NCBI RefSeq assembly: GCF_010093305.1
Contig: NZ_PDWS01000011.1
Span: forward strand, 1 to 64,000
Length of the DNA: 64,000 bases
Direction of reading: 5' to 3'
Source: Pseudoxanthomonas sacheonensis
GTDB taxonomy: Bacteria > Pseudomonadota > Gammaproteobacteria > Xanthomonadales > Xanthomonadaceae
A program made the translations under genes and the position numbers. Numbering within the stretch: the first letter of the stretch is position 1; each line of letters starts with the position of its first letter. Positions 15,263-25,388 of the stretch are shown here, piece after piece. Under the pieces are notes generated by a model. That model was not told the origin of the DNA, did no database searches, and worked only from the letters and a program-made list of their open reading frames with translations.

Positions 15263-16885
15263 CTAGCGCGACTTCGAAGCCCACAACCCACTGATCCGGG
15301 CCGGCGGGGCGAACGAATCGCTGCGGGCGTCGGCCCAGAAATCCCGGAAAACCGCGTGCTCCGGCACCTTGCTCAACAACTCCCCCGGCTCCAGGAACCG
15401 GTACAACGCCGCCAGCGACCGGATCTCCACCGGCGAAACGCGCCGCAGAATGTGCTCCGGCCCCAACTGCTCCGGATGGCTCAGCCCCGCCGCCCCCAGC
15501 AGATCCCGCAACGCCTTCAGCGTATTGGCCTGGTACTGCTGCACCCGGATCGCCTTGTCCGCCACGTCCAGATGCCGCCAGCGGTTCGGATTCTGCGTCG
15601 CCACCCCCGTCGGGCACTTGTCGTTATGGCAACTCTGCGACTGGATACAGCCCAGCGCGAACATGAAACCCCGCGCCGAATTGCACCAGTCCGCCCCCAT
15701 CGCCATGGTCCGCGCCAGATCGAACGCGCTGGTGATGCGCCCCGCCGCCCCGATACGGATCCGGTCGCGCAGGCCCAGGCCCACCAGCGTGTTGTGCACC
15801 AGCATCAGCGCCTCGTGCATGGGCACGCCCACGTGGTCGATGAACTCGGCCGGCGCCGCGCCCGTACCGCCCTCGGCCCCGTCCACCACGATGTAGTCCG
15901 GCAGCAATCCGGTTTCCTGCATGGCCTTGGCGATACCGAACCACTCCCACGGATGCCCGATGGCCAACTTGAACCCGGCCGGCTTGCCGCCCGACAGCTC
16001 CCGCAGCCGCGCCACGAATTCCAACAGACCTTTGGGCGTGGAGAACGCCGAATGCCTGGCCGGCGACACGCAGTCCACTCCCATCGGCACCCCGCGCGTG
16101 GCCGAAATCTCCGCGCTGACCTTGGCCGCCGGCAGCACCCCGCCATGGCCGGGCTTGGCCCCCTGCGACAGCTTGACCTCGATCATCTTCACCTGCGGCG
16201 CGCGCGCGTTGGCGACGAAGCGCTCCTCGCTGAAAGTCCCGTCGTCGGCGCGGCAGCCGAAATAGCCCGAGCCGATTTCCCAGACCAGATCGCCACCGGG
16301 CTCGCGGTGGTAAGGCGAAATGGAGCCCTCCCCGGTGTCGTGATAGAAATGCCCGCGCTTGGCGCCCTCGTTGAGCGCGCGGATGGCGTTGGCCGACAAC
16401 GCACCGAAACTCATCGCCGAAATATTGAACACGCTGGCGCTGTACGGCTGCGCGGATTCGCCGCCGATGACGATGCGGAAATCGTGGGAAGGGATTTCCA
16501 CCGGCGCCATCGAATGGTTGAGCCATTCGTAATCGACGCTGTACACGCCCTGCTGGCTGCCGAACGGCACCACGTCCATCACGCCCTTGGAGCGCTGGTA
16601 CACCAGCGCACGCTGCTGGCGCGAGAACGGCACCTCGGCGGTGTCGCCTTCGATGAAATACTGGCGCATCTCCGGGCCCACCGATTCCAGCCCGTAGCGG
16701 AAGTGCGCCAGGAGGGGATAGTTGCGCCGCAGCGTGCTGCGCTTCTGCAGAACGTCCCAGGTGCCCAGCAACGCCAGCGCGCCGAACCCGCCCACGCCCC
16801 ACCACCAGCCGGGCGAATGCAGCGCAAGCGACAAGCACAGCAAAGCCAGCGCGATGCTCGATCCATAGGCCAGATAACGACTCAT
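15263..16885 (-). CDS. Membrane-anchored FMN-binding glutamate synthase-like protein
   Basis: The 540-residue protein begins with one or two hydrophobic segments (about residues 5-45) and then shows the FMN/iron-sulfur part of glutamate synthase: SAMSFGALSANAIRALNEGA, GEGSISPYH, KLSQGAKPGHGG, the VVDGAEGGTGAAP loop and the cysteine cluster CIQSQSCHNDKCPTGVATQ that would hold a [3Fe-4S] centre. It lacks the glutaminase domain, so it is not a full GltB. Proteins of this stand-alone group are annotated as FMN-binding glutamate synthase family, and their physiological reaction is not settled. It is transcribed alone, away from the phosphodiesterase gene. Confidence 0.9.
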   Translation of the reverse strand: MSRYLAYGSSIALALLCLSLALHSPGWWWGVGGFGALALLGTWDVLQKRSTLRRNYPLLAHFRYGLESVGPEMRQYFIEGDTAEVPFSRQQRALVYQRSKGVMDVVPFGSQQGVYSVDYEWLNHSMAPVEIPSHDFRIVIGGESAQPYSASVFNISAMSFGALSANAIRALNEGAKRGHFYHDTGEGSISPYHREPGGDLVWEIGSGYFGCRADDGTFSEERFVANARAPQVKMIEVKLSQGAKPGHGGVLPAAKVSAEISATRGVPMGVDCVSPARHSAFSTPKGLLEFVARLRELSGGKPAGFKLAIGHPWEWFGIAKAMQETGLLPDYIVVDGAEGGTGAAPAEFIDHVGVPMHEALMLVHNTLVGLGLRDRIRIGAAGRITSAFDLARTMAMGADWCNSARGFMFALGCIQSQSCHNDKCPTGVATQNPNRWRHLDVADKAIRVQQYQANTLKALRDLLGAAGLSHPEQLGPEHILRRVSPVEIRSLAALYRFLEPGELLSKVPEHAVFRDFWADARSDSFAPPARISGLWASKSR

Positions 16886-17301
16886 CGCGCTCCCCGCGTA
16901 CTGTTAAAACGTTTGCCTGCGCTTGGTTGCCAGCGAAAGCGGCTCACGGCGACAACTCTATTCCAGCGGGTCCGCACCGGCGAGCGGCGAAGGCCGCCAG
17001 CAGTTCCACACGAAATTTTTCTCGCCGACTCCGCATCCGATTCCGCGCTCCACCCACTTGCCGAAAGCATTCCAGGTTCCTGGCTCATCCGTTCCAGCCG
17101 AATGCCGGCGTTACCGATTTTCGCTCTAAACCGTGATGGAAGTCCATGTTCATCGCTCCGAAAACGAATGAACGAGCGTGGTGTGAACGCCGTTCTGACA
17201 CCGATGCAGCGACGATTAGGGCATGCTACTTGCGATCGGAAACGAAGCGATCGTTTTTTTCATGATGCATTGCGATCTTTGTTCGTCTTGGGGGCGATCA
17301 A
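16886..17301. other. Divergent intergenic region
   Basis: This 416-bp stretch carries the promoters of the flavoprotein gene (minus) and the EAL protein gene (plus). No gene is supported. Near its right end the self-complementary hexamer CGATCG appears twice (17233 and 17248), 9 bp apart and followed by seven T residues, forming a weak terminator-like hairpin about 40 bp before the TTG start of the EAL gene. Confidence 0.4.
17233..17260 (+). terminator. Possible attenuator hairpin in the EAL gene leader
   Basis: CGATCG-N9-CGATCG followed by T7. The stem is only 6-7 bp, so termination would be partial. Its place in the presumed 5' leader suggests attenuation, but no aptamer-like upstream structure was identified. 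Confidence 0.3.
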
Positions 17302-20265
17302 TTGGAAGAAAGCAGGAACTCCGGCAGCGCGTCATCAAGGCCCACCGATTCGACCCGCGTTTTTGCGATCTCGGGATTGATACTGGCGCTGTTGCTGGGA
17401 CTCGGACTCGCCTACGTGGTGGCCAACGACCGCGCCGTGAGGCTGGAGGGCGCGCAAAGGCAAAGTTCCGCGCTCGCCTCCGGTGCGGCGCGCCTGCTGA
17501 CCTACGAATTCCGGAACCTGGAGCGGGCGCTGCTGGGCGTAGCCGGCGACGCCGAGCTGCTGTCGAACGGCAAGGCAGGCGCGGACCCGGCCATACTGCT
17601 GGAGAACATCGCCGGCGTGGCCAGCAGACAGCGCGAGCTGGAAGGCATCGTCCTGGTCGACCCTCAAGGCAACGCGATGATCGGCGGGCAAGGAGACCCC
17701 ACCCTGCCGCGCTGGATCGCCGACCGCACGCCGGGCCCGGGCAGCGCGCTGCGGATCGGCCATATGTACAAGTCGCCGCGCGGCCGCTGGCTGCTGCCGA
17801 TAGCGGTGCCGCTGAAAGACGACGGATACGTTCTGGCGCGTTTCAGAATCTACGAACTGCGCAGCATCGTCGCCGGTCTGGACACGGGCAAGAACGGTAC
17901 CGTCGCCATCATCGACCGGGACGGCACCTTGCTGGCCCACAACCCCGAAGCGGTGCGGCTGGTCGGCAAGACTTTTCCCATACCGCGCGCGTCTGCGCAG
18001 CCGAACGTTCCGCAGGCCAGCGAAATCGATGGCGTGCCCCGCCTCGTCGCTACTTCCGATCTGCCGGAATATTCGGTTCGCCTTGCCGCGGGCATAGCGG
18101 CCGGCGATGTCCTGAAGCCGTGGTACCTGCTGCTGGCGACCGCCATTGCGGTTTATCTGGCGTACCTGATGGTTTATGTCTACCTGCTGGTCGTCCTGAA
18201 GAAAACCGGCGCCGCGCAAGAAAAACTGCTGGCCGAAATCCGGGAAGGCGCCTCCAACCTCAGCATGGCCCAACAGGTGGGAGGCGTGGGCACGTGGATG
18301 ATGTGGAAAGACTCCAGGCGTCTGCAGTGGTCGGACAACGTGAACCAGATGCTCGGCATCTCCGCCGGGCACTCTTCGGCTTCGCCCGAAGATTTCTATA
18401 CGCTGGTGCATCCCGACGACCGGGCCGCACTGGCGGCCGTCATAGCGAACGCGCTGGTTGCGCATGAAAAGTTCGAGACCGAATACCGGATAGTCGCCAA
18501 GGACGGCTCCGTGAAGTGGATTTCACTGCAAGGCGCGTCCGTTCGCGACCATGATTCGCGATTGAAGATAACCGGAACGATAGCCGACGTGACGCCGCGC
18601 GTGGAGGCCCAGAAGCGGATCACCGATGCGGAACGGCAATTCAGGCTGATATTCAACGAGAACCCGTTGCCGTTCTGGGTGTTCGACGCTGCGACGCTGA
18701 AATTCCTTGAAGTCAATTCCGCAGCGGTGGCGCAATACGGTTATTCGCGGGACGAGTTCCTGGGCATGTCGATACTCGACATACGGCCAGACGAAGACAA
18801 AGACAAACTTCTGGCCGACGTGTCGGCGGGCCGCGAGGGCTTCCATCTTCCGCAGGTATGGACCCACCGGCGCAAGGACGGATCGCTGTTCGAGGTCAAT
18901 ATCCATACCGCGAATCTGGAGTTCGGCGGAAAACCGGCACGGCTCATCCTGGCCGAGGACATCAGCGCCAGCATCGAATACGAACAGCAACTCGCCTTCC
19001 GCGCGTCCCGGGACCTGACCACCGGCCTGCTCAATATCGACGAACTGACCAGGCGGCTGGAATCCGACGTGAACGACGGACTTCCGTTCCACGTGGCCTA
19101 CCTGCAGATAAAAGGGCTGGACCTTGTCGCCGACACGCAAGGGCGGGCGTCGAGCGAAGCGCTTCTGAGGGCGATAAGCCAACGGCTCACGGCGCTCGTC
19201 GGCGAAGAGGATCTGGCGGCCCACCTTCCCTCCGATACCTTCGTGCTGGCCATACGGCATGGCGACTCGGCACAAGCGGTCAACGAAGCGCTGACCGGCG
19301 CCATCCTGCAGCCGATCGAATCGCAGGGCCGTATCCACCACCTGGAGGCATGGGTGGGTTCCGCCGAATTTCCCGCGGACGGAGGCGACGCCGCGGAGAT
19401 CGTGAGGAACGCTGCCCTGGCCGCCCATGTGGCCCAGGCCAGGAAAGTCCTCTCGACGCCCTACGTTCCTGCGATGAGCGTCGCTGCGATAGAGCAGCAG
19501 GAACTGGTCTTGCGCATAAGGCAGGCCATCAATGCCGGCGAGCTGGTGCTGCATTTCCAGACCATCGCCGATACCGGAAGCCTCAAGGCCAGCGCCCTGG
19601 AAGCGCTGGTGCGCTGGCCGCAGCCGGACGGGACGTTCATTCCTCCTTCCGAATTCATTCCGCTGGCCGAAAGCTACGGTTTGATCAATCAACTGGGCCA
19701 ATACGTACTGGACCGGGCCGCCTCGAGTCACAGGCTGCTGGAACTGGCTGGATTCGGCCACATCCCCATAGCAGTGAACGTCTCTGCCCAACAGTTCCTC
19801 GACACCGATTTCTACCGCTCCGTTTCCGCTGCGATTTCGGAACACGGGATTCGCCGCGGCGCGCTGCACGTCGAGCTGACCGAAAGCATCATCATGAGCG
19901 AACCCGGGCGGGCGATAGAGGCGATGCGCCGCCTGCAGGCCGCGGGCGTGCGCACTTCGATCGACGATTTCGGCACGGGCTTCTCCAGCCTGTCCTACCT
20001 CAAGCACCTTCCACTCGACTTTCTCAAGATCGACCAGTCCTTCGTGGCCGATGTCCATTCCAACCCCGGCAGCGCCGCGATATGCCGCGCGCTGTTGACC
20101 CTGGCCCATACCCTGGGCCTGTCGGTCATAGCAGAAGGAGTGGAAAACCAGGAGCAGTACCTGTGGCTCAAGCAGAACGGTTGCGAGCATCTGCAGGGGT
20201 ATTTCATCGCGAGGCCCGAGCCGCTGGACGTGGTGATCCGCTCGCTTCAGCAAGAAATGGGTTAA
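17302..20265 (+). CDS. Membrane PAS-PAS-(degenerate GGDEF)-EAL c-di-GMP phosphodiesterase
   Basis: The 987-residue protein has a TM segment (about 24-44), a periplasmic PDC/Cache-like sensor (to about 270, with GKNGTVAIIDRDGTLL), a second TM (about 275-295), two PAS domains (about 320-435 and 445-565), a GGDEF-like domain and an EAL domain (about 730-980). The GGDEF loop is replaced by HLPSDTF, so cyclase activity is unlikely. The EAL part keeps EALVRW, NVSAQQF, ELTES, DDFGTGFSSL, KIDQSFV and AEGVE, so hydrolysis of c-di-GMP is expected. No ATG lies near; TTG 17302 has GGGGG 6-8 nt upstream and is the best start. Low c-di-GMP usually favours motility over biofilm. Nothing nearby shows what the sensor reads. 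Confidence 0.9.
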   Translation: MEESRNSGSASSRPTDSTRVFAISGLILALLLGLGLAYVVANDRAVRLEGAQRQSSALASGAARLLTYEFRNLERALLGVAGDAELLSNGKAGADPAILLENIAGVASRQRELEGIVLVDPQGNAMIGGQGDPTLPRWIADRTPGPGSALRIGHMYKSPRGRWLLPIAVPLKDDGYVLARFRIYELRSIVAGLDTGKNGTVAIIDRDGTLLAHNPEAVRLVGKTFPIPRASAQPNVPQASEIDGVPRLVATSDLPEYSVRLAAGIAAGDVLKPWYLLLATAIAVYLAYLMVYVYLLVVLKKTGAAQEKLLAEIREGASNLSMAQQVGGVGTWMMWKDSRRLQWSDNVNQMLGISAGHSSASPEDFYTLVHPDDRAALAAVIANALVAHEKFETEYRIVAKDGSVKWISLQGASVRDHDSRLKITGTIADVTPRVEAQKRITDAERQFRLIFNENPLPFWVFDAATLKFLEVNSAAVAQYGYSRDEFLGMSILDIRPDEDKDKLLADVSAGREGFHLPQVWTHRRKDGSLFEVNIHTANLEFGGKPARLILAEDISASIEYEQQLAFRASRDLTTGLLNIDELTRRLESDVNDGLPFHVAYLQIKGLDLVADTQGRASSEALLRAISQRLTALVGEEDLAAHLPSDTFVLAIRHGDSAQAVNEALTGAILQPIESQGRIHHLEAWVGSAEFPADGGDAAEIVRNAALAAHVAQARKVLSTPYVPAMSVAAIEQQELVLRIRQAINAGELVLHFQTIADTGSLKASALEALVRWPQPDGTFIPPSEFIPLAESYGLINQLGQYVLDRAASSHRLLELAGFGHIPIAVNVSAQQFLDTDFYRSVSAAISEHGIRRGALHVELTESIIMSEPGRAIEAMRRLQAAGVRTSIDDFGTGFSSLSYLKHLPLDFLKIDQSFVADVHSNPGSAAICRALLTLAHTLGLSVIAEGVENQEQYLWLKQNGCEHLQGYFIARPEPLDVVIRSLQQEMG

Positions 20266-20298
20266 CGCCTAGAGAAAAAATGGATTTCGCGTTTTTTT

Positions 20299-20405
20299 CC
20301 GTTCGTGGTGAGCCTGTCGAACCACGCTTTTCGAGCAGAAAGCGGCCATATCGCGCACTGATGCAGTGCGCATAGAGCGTGGTTCGACAGGCTCACAACG
20401 AACGG
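20299..20405. repeat. Palindromic repeat family B, copy 2
   Basis: Starts CCGTTCGTGGTGAGCCTGTC and ends with the complementary arm (ACAACGAACGG), 107 bp. It lies between the convergent EAL and acyl-CoA dehydrogenase genes. Confidence 0.85.
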
Positions 20406-20423
20406 ATTTTTTTGCGCTTTCTT

Positions 20424-21542
20424 CTAAGCAACGCGCAACTGCCGCCGGTAGTTCTCAAGATGCTGATCGGTGGTACCGCAACGCAACTCGAACGCCAGCA
20501 GACGTTTGAAATAATGGCTCACGTCGAGCTCGTCGGTCATGCCCATGCCGCCGTGCAGCTGCACCGCCTGCTGGCCGATATAGCGGGCCGCCTGCCCCAT
20601 CAACGCCTTGGCCGCCGACAGCGCGGCGCCGCGCGCGGCCGGATCGGGATCCGTGCAGCGCGAAGCCGCCAGGTACGACATCGAGCGCGCCTGCTCCAGG
20701 TGCATCAGCATTTCCGCCATGCGGTGCTGCAGCGCCTGGAAACTGCCGATGGGCGCGCCGAACTGCACGCGCGAACGGCTGTAGGAAAGGGTGGCGGCCA
20801 GAATGCGGTCCATCGCGCCGAAAGCTTCGGCGCACAAGGCGGCCAATCCGTAATCCAGCACCGCCTGCAGGGATTGGCGCGCATCGCCGCCCAGACGCGC
20901 ATCGGCGGCCAACGCCACCTTTTCGAAAACCAGATCGGCAGCGCGCTGCTCGTCTACCGTGGCGTAAGGCGACGAGCGGACGCCCGTCGCATCGGCAGGA
21001 ACCGCGAACACTCCCCACTCGTCGCCGGCCCGTGCCGATACCAGCAGCAGGTTGGCCGCCGGCGCATGGTAGACCGCTGATTTGCGGCCACTCAGTTCCC
21101 AGCCATCGCCGCTGGGCGTCGCCCGGGTTTCGACATTCATCGCATCGAAGCGCGTGGACGCTTCCTCGTGCGCCAACACCGCGATGGTTTCGCCGCCGGC
21201 TAGCGCAGGCAGCCACTTCGATTTCTGTTCGGCCGAGCCAAGAGCGACGATGGCATGGGTTGCTACCACCGCGCTGGACCAGAACGGCTCCAGCAGCATG
21301 CCCTCGCCTATCGCGTTGCCGACCAGCAGGTTGCCGACCGGCCCGGCGCCGATGCCGCCCTCTTCCTCGGGAATGTTGATGGCCAGCAGGCCGAGTTCGG
21401 CCAGTTGCGCCCACACCTCGCGCGACCAGCCGTCGGCCGAGGCGCGCACCTGGTTACGGTGTTCGAAACCGTAACGCTCGGCGATGAAGCGGCGCGTGGT
21501 GTCCAGCAGCATCTGTTGTTCGTCGGTGAACGAGAAGTCCAT
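20424..21542 (-). CDS. Acyl-CoA dehydrogenase, small-subunit (PimD-like) type
   Basis: The 372-residue FAD enzyme shows the acyl-CoA dehydrogenase order: an N-terminal helical domain (DFSFTDEQQMLLDTTRRFI), a middle beta domain that is poorly conserved at the usual substrate loop (AHEEASTRFDA), and the C-terminal helical domain with SRSRVQFGAPIGSFQALQHRMAEM and QLHGGMGMTDELD. It resembles the small subunit of pimeloyl-CoA dehydrogenase-type pairs, and the next gene upstream encodes the large-subunit type, 9 bp away. Together they probably act as one two-protein dehydrogenase on dicarboxylic or branched acyl-CoAs; the exact substrate is an inference. Confidence 0.88.
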   Translation of the reverse strand: MDFSFTDEQQMLLDTTRRFIAERYGFEHRNQVRASADGWSREVWAQLAELGLLAINIPEEEGGIGAGPVGNLLVGNAIGEGMLLEPFWSSAVVATHAIVALGSAEQKSKWLPALAGGETIAVLAHEEASTRFDAMNVETRATPSGDGWELSGRKSAVYHAPAANLLLVSARAGDEWGVFAVPADATGVRSSPYATVDEQRAADLVFEKVALAADARLGGDARQSLQAVLDYGLAALCAEAFGAMDRILAATLSYSRSRVQFGAPIGSFQALQHRMAEMLMHLEQARSMSYLAASRCTDPDPAARGAALSAAKALMGQAARYIGQQAVQLHGGMGMTDELDVSHYFKRLLAFELRCGTTDQHLENYRRQLRVA

Positions 21543-21551
21543 ACCGGGTTC

Positions 21552-22712
<1,161 letters not shown>

Positions 22713-22730
22713 GCGGACTCCGTTGTCGGA

Positions 22731-23198
22731 TCAGGTAACGGAAAGGGGGTAGTAGCGCACCAGCATCTGCGCGACGCAGGCGGGTTTGTCGCCATGTTCG
22801 AGTTCGACGGTCGCGGCCCAATGCGCCTGCATGCCGCCGGCGACCGATTCCAGGCGCTCCAGCGCCAACCGGGCCCGCACACGCTGGCCAACCAGCAGCG
22901 GTGCCGGAAAGCGCACGCGGTCCAGGCCATAATTGATCGCCATGCCGACACCGTCGATGCGCAGGCAGCTTTCCAGCAGATGCGGCAACAGCGACAGGGT
23001 CAGGTAACCGTGGGCGATCGTCGACTTGTAAGGCGATTCGCGCAGCGCGCGTTCCGGGTCGGTGTGGATCCATTGCTGGTCGCCGCTGGCATCGGCGAAA
23101 CGCTGGATGCGCGATTGGTCCACCGCCAGCCAGTCGCTGCAGGCGACTTCCCGCCCTATCCACGCCGGCAATGCATCCAGGTTTTCGAGTACGCGCAT
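22731..23198 (-). CDS. MaoC-family dehydratase
   Basis: The 155-residue protein has a single hot-dog fold with the hydratase motif in the order expected for MaoC: IQRFADASGDQQWIHTDPERA (catalytic Asp and His) and STIAHGYLTLSLLPHLL. The C-terminal half shows FPAPLLVGQRVRARLALE. It hydrates trans-2-enoyl-CoA to 3-hydroxyacyl-CoA in the (R) series. It sits between the acyl-CoA dehydrogenase pair and the bifunctional hydratase/dehydrogenase, so it may handle intermediates the latter cannot. Confidence 0.88.
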   Translation of the reverse strand: MRVLENLDALPAWIGREVACSDWLAVDQSRIQRFADASGDQQWIHTDPERALRESPYKSTIAHGYLTLSLLPHLLESCLRIDGVGMAINYGLDRVRFPAPLLVGQRVRARLALERLESVAGGMQAHWAATVELEHGDKPACVAQMLVRYYPLSVT

Positions 23199-23219
23199 CG
23201 GCCGGCTCCGGTCAGGCGG

Positions 23220-25301
23220 TCATGGATTGAACGATTGCCCGGCTTCGGCAAGCCGCACCAGCAGCGGCGCCGGTTCCCAGGCCGCTCCTTCATGCCCCTT
23301 GGCGTAGCGCCGCATGGCGGCCAGCACGTTGCCGAGGCCGACTGTGTCGGCGTAGAACATCGGGCCGCCGCGCCAGATCGGGAAGCCGTAGCCGGCCAGG
23401 TACACGATGTCGATGTCCGAGGCTTTGGCGGCGATGCCCTCCTCCAGGATGTGCGCGCCTTCGTTGACCAGCGCGTAGACCAGGCGCTCGATGATTTCTT
23501 CGTCGCCGATGGCACGGCGCGCGATTCCAAGATACTTCGAATGCTTCTCTATCAGTTCGTCGACCACCTGGGAGGGATACGCGGTGCGGTCGCCCGGCTT
23601 GTAGTCGTACCAGCCGGCGCCGGTCTTCTGTCCGTAACGGCCCAGTTCGCACACCAGGTCCGCCGTTTTCGAGTAGGTAATATGCGGCTTTTCCACGTAA
23701 CGCCGCTTGCGGATCGCCCAGCCGATATCGTTGCCGGCCAGATCGCCCATGCGGAACGGACCCATGGCGAAGCCGAATTTCTCCATGGCCTTGTCCACCT
23801 GCTGCGGCAACGCGCCTTCGTCCAGCAGGAATCCGGCCTGGCGGCTGTACTGCTCGATCATGCGGTTGCCGATGAAGCCGTCGCAGACGCCCGACACCAC
23901 TGCGGTCTTGCCGATCTTCCTGGCCAGCGCCATGACCGTGGCCAGCACGTCCTTGGCCGTGGCCTTGCCGCGCACCACTTCCAGCAGTTTCATCACGTTG
24001 GCGGGACTGAAGAAATGCATGCCCAGCACGTCTTGCGGACGGCCGGTGAAAGCCGCGATGCGGTCCACGTCCAAGGTGGAAGTGTTGCTGGCCAGGATGG
24101 CGCCGGGCTTGGCCACCGCATCGAGTTGGGTGAAGACCGATTGCTTGACGGAGTACTCCTCGAACACCGCTTCGACTATCAGATCGGCCTCTTTGAGGCC
24201 GGTATAGTCCAGGGTCGGCGCGATCAGACCCATGCGCTGCTCCACTTGCTCGGCGGTCAGCTTGCCTTTCTTCGCGCTGTTTTCGTAATTCTTGCGGATG
24301 GTGGCCAGGCCGCGATCCAGTGCGTCCTGGCTGGTTTCCAGCAGCGTCACCGGAATGCCGGCATTGAGGAAGTTCATGGTGATGCCGCCGCCCATGGTTC
24401 CTGCGCCGATCACGCCGACCTGCTTTACCTCGCGCAGTGCGATCTCCGGCCCGATATCGGCGATCTTGCCGGCGGCGCGCTCGCCGAAGAAGCCGTGGCG
24501 CAGCGCCTTGGATTCGGTGCTCCGGATCAGCGCGGCGAAGGCCTCGCGCTCTACTTCGATGCCCTTGTCGAAAGGTTGTTTCACCGCTGCCTCGATCGCA
24601 TCCAGGCATTTGAGCGGTGCGGGATAGTGGGCCGATGCCGCAGCGACAGCGGCGCGCGAGGAACCGAGGAAGCCTTCCGCGTCGGGATGCTCGATCTTCC
24701 AGTCGCGCACCTTCGGCAACGCACCCGAGGCGGCGGCTTCGTTCGCCACATCGATGGCGGCCTGCAGGACATCGCTTTCCACCACGCGGTCGAACAGTCT
24801 GGTCGTCGCCAGCTTGCCCGCCGCGACCGGCGTGCCGGAAACGATCATGTCCACCGCTGCCTCAAGCCCAACCGCTCGCGGCAAGCGCTGGGTGCCGCCC
24901 GCGCCCGGCAGCAAACCCAGTTTCACCTCAGGCAGGCCGATCTGCGCGCGCTTGTCGGCGACGCGATAGTGCATGCCCAACGCCAGCTCCAGTCCGCCGC
25001 CCAGAGCGAGACCTTCGATGGCCGCCACCACCGGCTTGGCGCTGCTCTCGAAAGCCGAGATCACGGTAGGCAGCGTGGGCTCCATGCCCGCTTCGGGTTT
25101 GTCGAATTCGCGGATGTCGGCGCCGCCCGAGAACGCGCGCGCGCCGCCAGTCACCACGATGGCTTTCACCGAGGCGTCGTCCAGCGCCTGCGCCAGCGAT
25201 TCGATCAGGCCACGACGCGTACCCAGGCCCAGGCCGTTGACCGGCGGGTTGTCCAGGGTGAGGATCGCAACGCCACTGCGGGTTTCATACTTGACTGACA
25301 T
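23220..25301 (-). CDS. Bifunctional enoyl-CoA hydratase/3-hydroxyacyl-CoA dehydrogenase
   Basis: The 693-residue fusion starts with a crotonase domain (residues about 1-190: FSGGADIREF oxyanion region and LALGGGLELALGMHYRVA) and continues with an NAD-binding dehydrogenase (about 290-475: VGVIGAGTMGGGITMNFLNAG, then the His/Glu region with VLGMHFFSPANVMKLLEVV) and two C-terminal helical domains (GDLAGNDIGWAIR). It resembles the peroxisomal-type and FadJ-type multifunctional enzymes. ATG 25301 has GGGAAG upstream; the longer frame to 25388 runs back toward the comB-like gene. It does the two middle steps of beta-oxidation in this operon. Confidence 0.9.
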   Translation of the reverse strand: MSVKYETRSGVAILTLDNPPVNGLGLGTRRGLIESLAQALDDASVKAIVVTGGARAFSGGADIREFDKPEAGMEPTLPTVISAFESSAKPVVAAIEGLALGGGLELALGMHYRVADKRAQIGLPEVKLGLLPGAGGTQRLPRAVGLEAAVDMIVSGTPVAAGKLATTRLFDRVVESDVLQAAIDVANEAAASGALPKVRDWKIEHPDAEGFLGSSRAAVAAASAHYPAPLKCLDAIEAAVKQPFDKGIEVEREAFAALIRSTESKALRHGFFGERAAGKIADIGPEIALREVKQVGVIGAGTMGGGITMNFLNAGIPVTLLETSQDALDRGLATIRKNYENSAKKGKLTAEQVEQRMGLIAPTLDYTGLKEADLIVEAVFEEYSVKQSVFTQLDAVAKPGAILASNTSTLDVDRIAAFTGRPQDVLGMHFFSPANVMKLLEVVRGKATAKDVLATVMALARKIGKTAVVSGVCDGFIGNRMIEQYSRQAGFLLDEGALPQQVDKAMEKFGFAMGPFRMGDLAGNDIGWAIRKRRYVEKPHITYSKTADLVCELGRYGQKTGAGWYDYKPGDRTAYPSQVVDELIEKHSKYLGIARRAIGDEEIIERLVYALVNEGAHILEEGIAAKASDIDIVYLAGYGFPIWRGGPMFYADTVGLGNVLAAMRRYAKGHEGAAWEPAPLLVRLAEAGQSFNP

Positions 25302-25388
25302 ATCTGCTTCCCGTGCCCGGTGAGTGACCGCGGCGATGCGATCGATGATCGTCGCGGTAGGTGACCACGGCGTGTTGGCTCGGAACAC

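Noticed and set aside
15092..17380. A 762-codon plus-strand open frame opposite the flavoprotein gene
   Set aside because: The minus-strand protein carries all FMN and cysteine motifs of its family; the plus frame also runs through a palindromic repeat and two intergenic regions.
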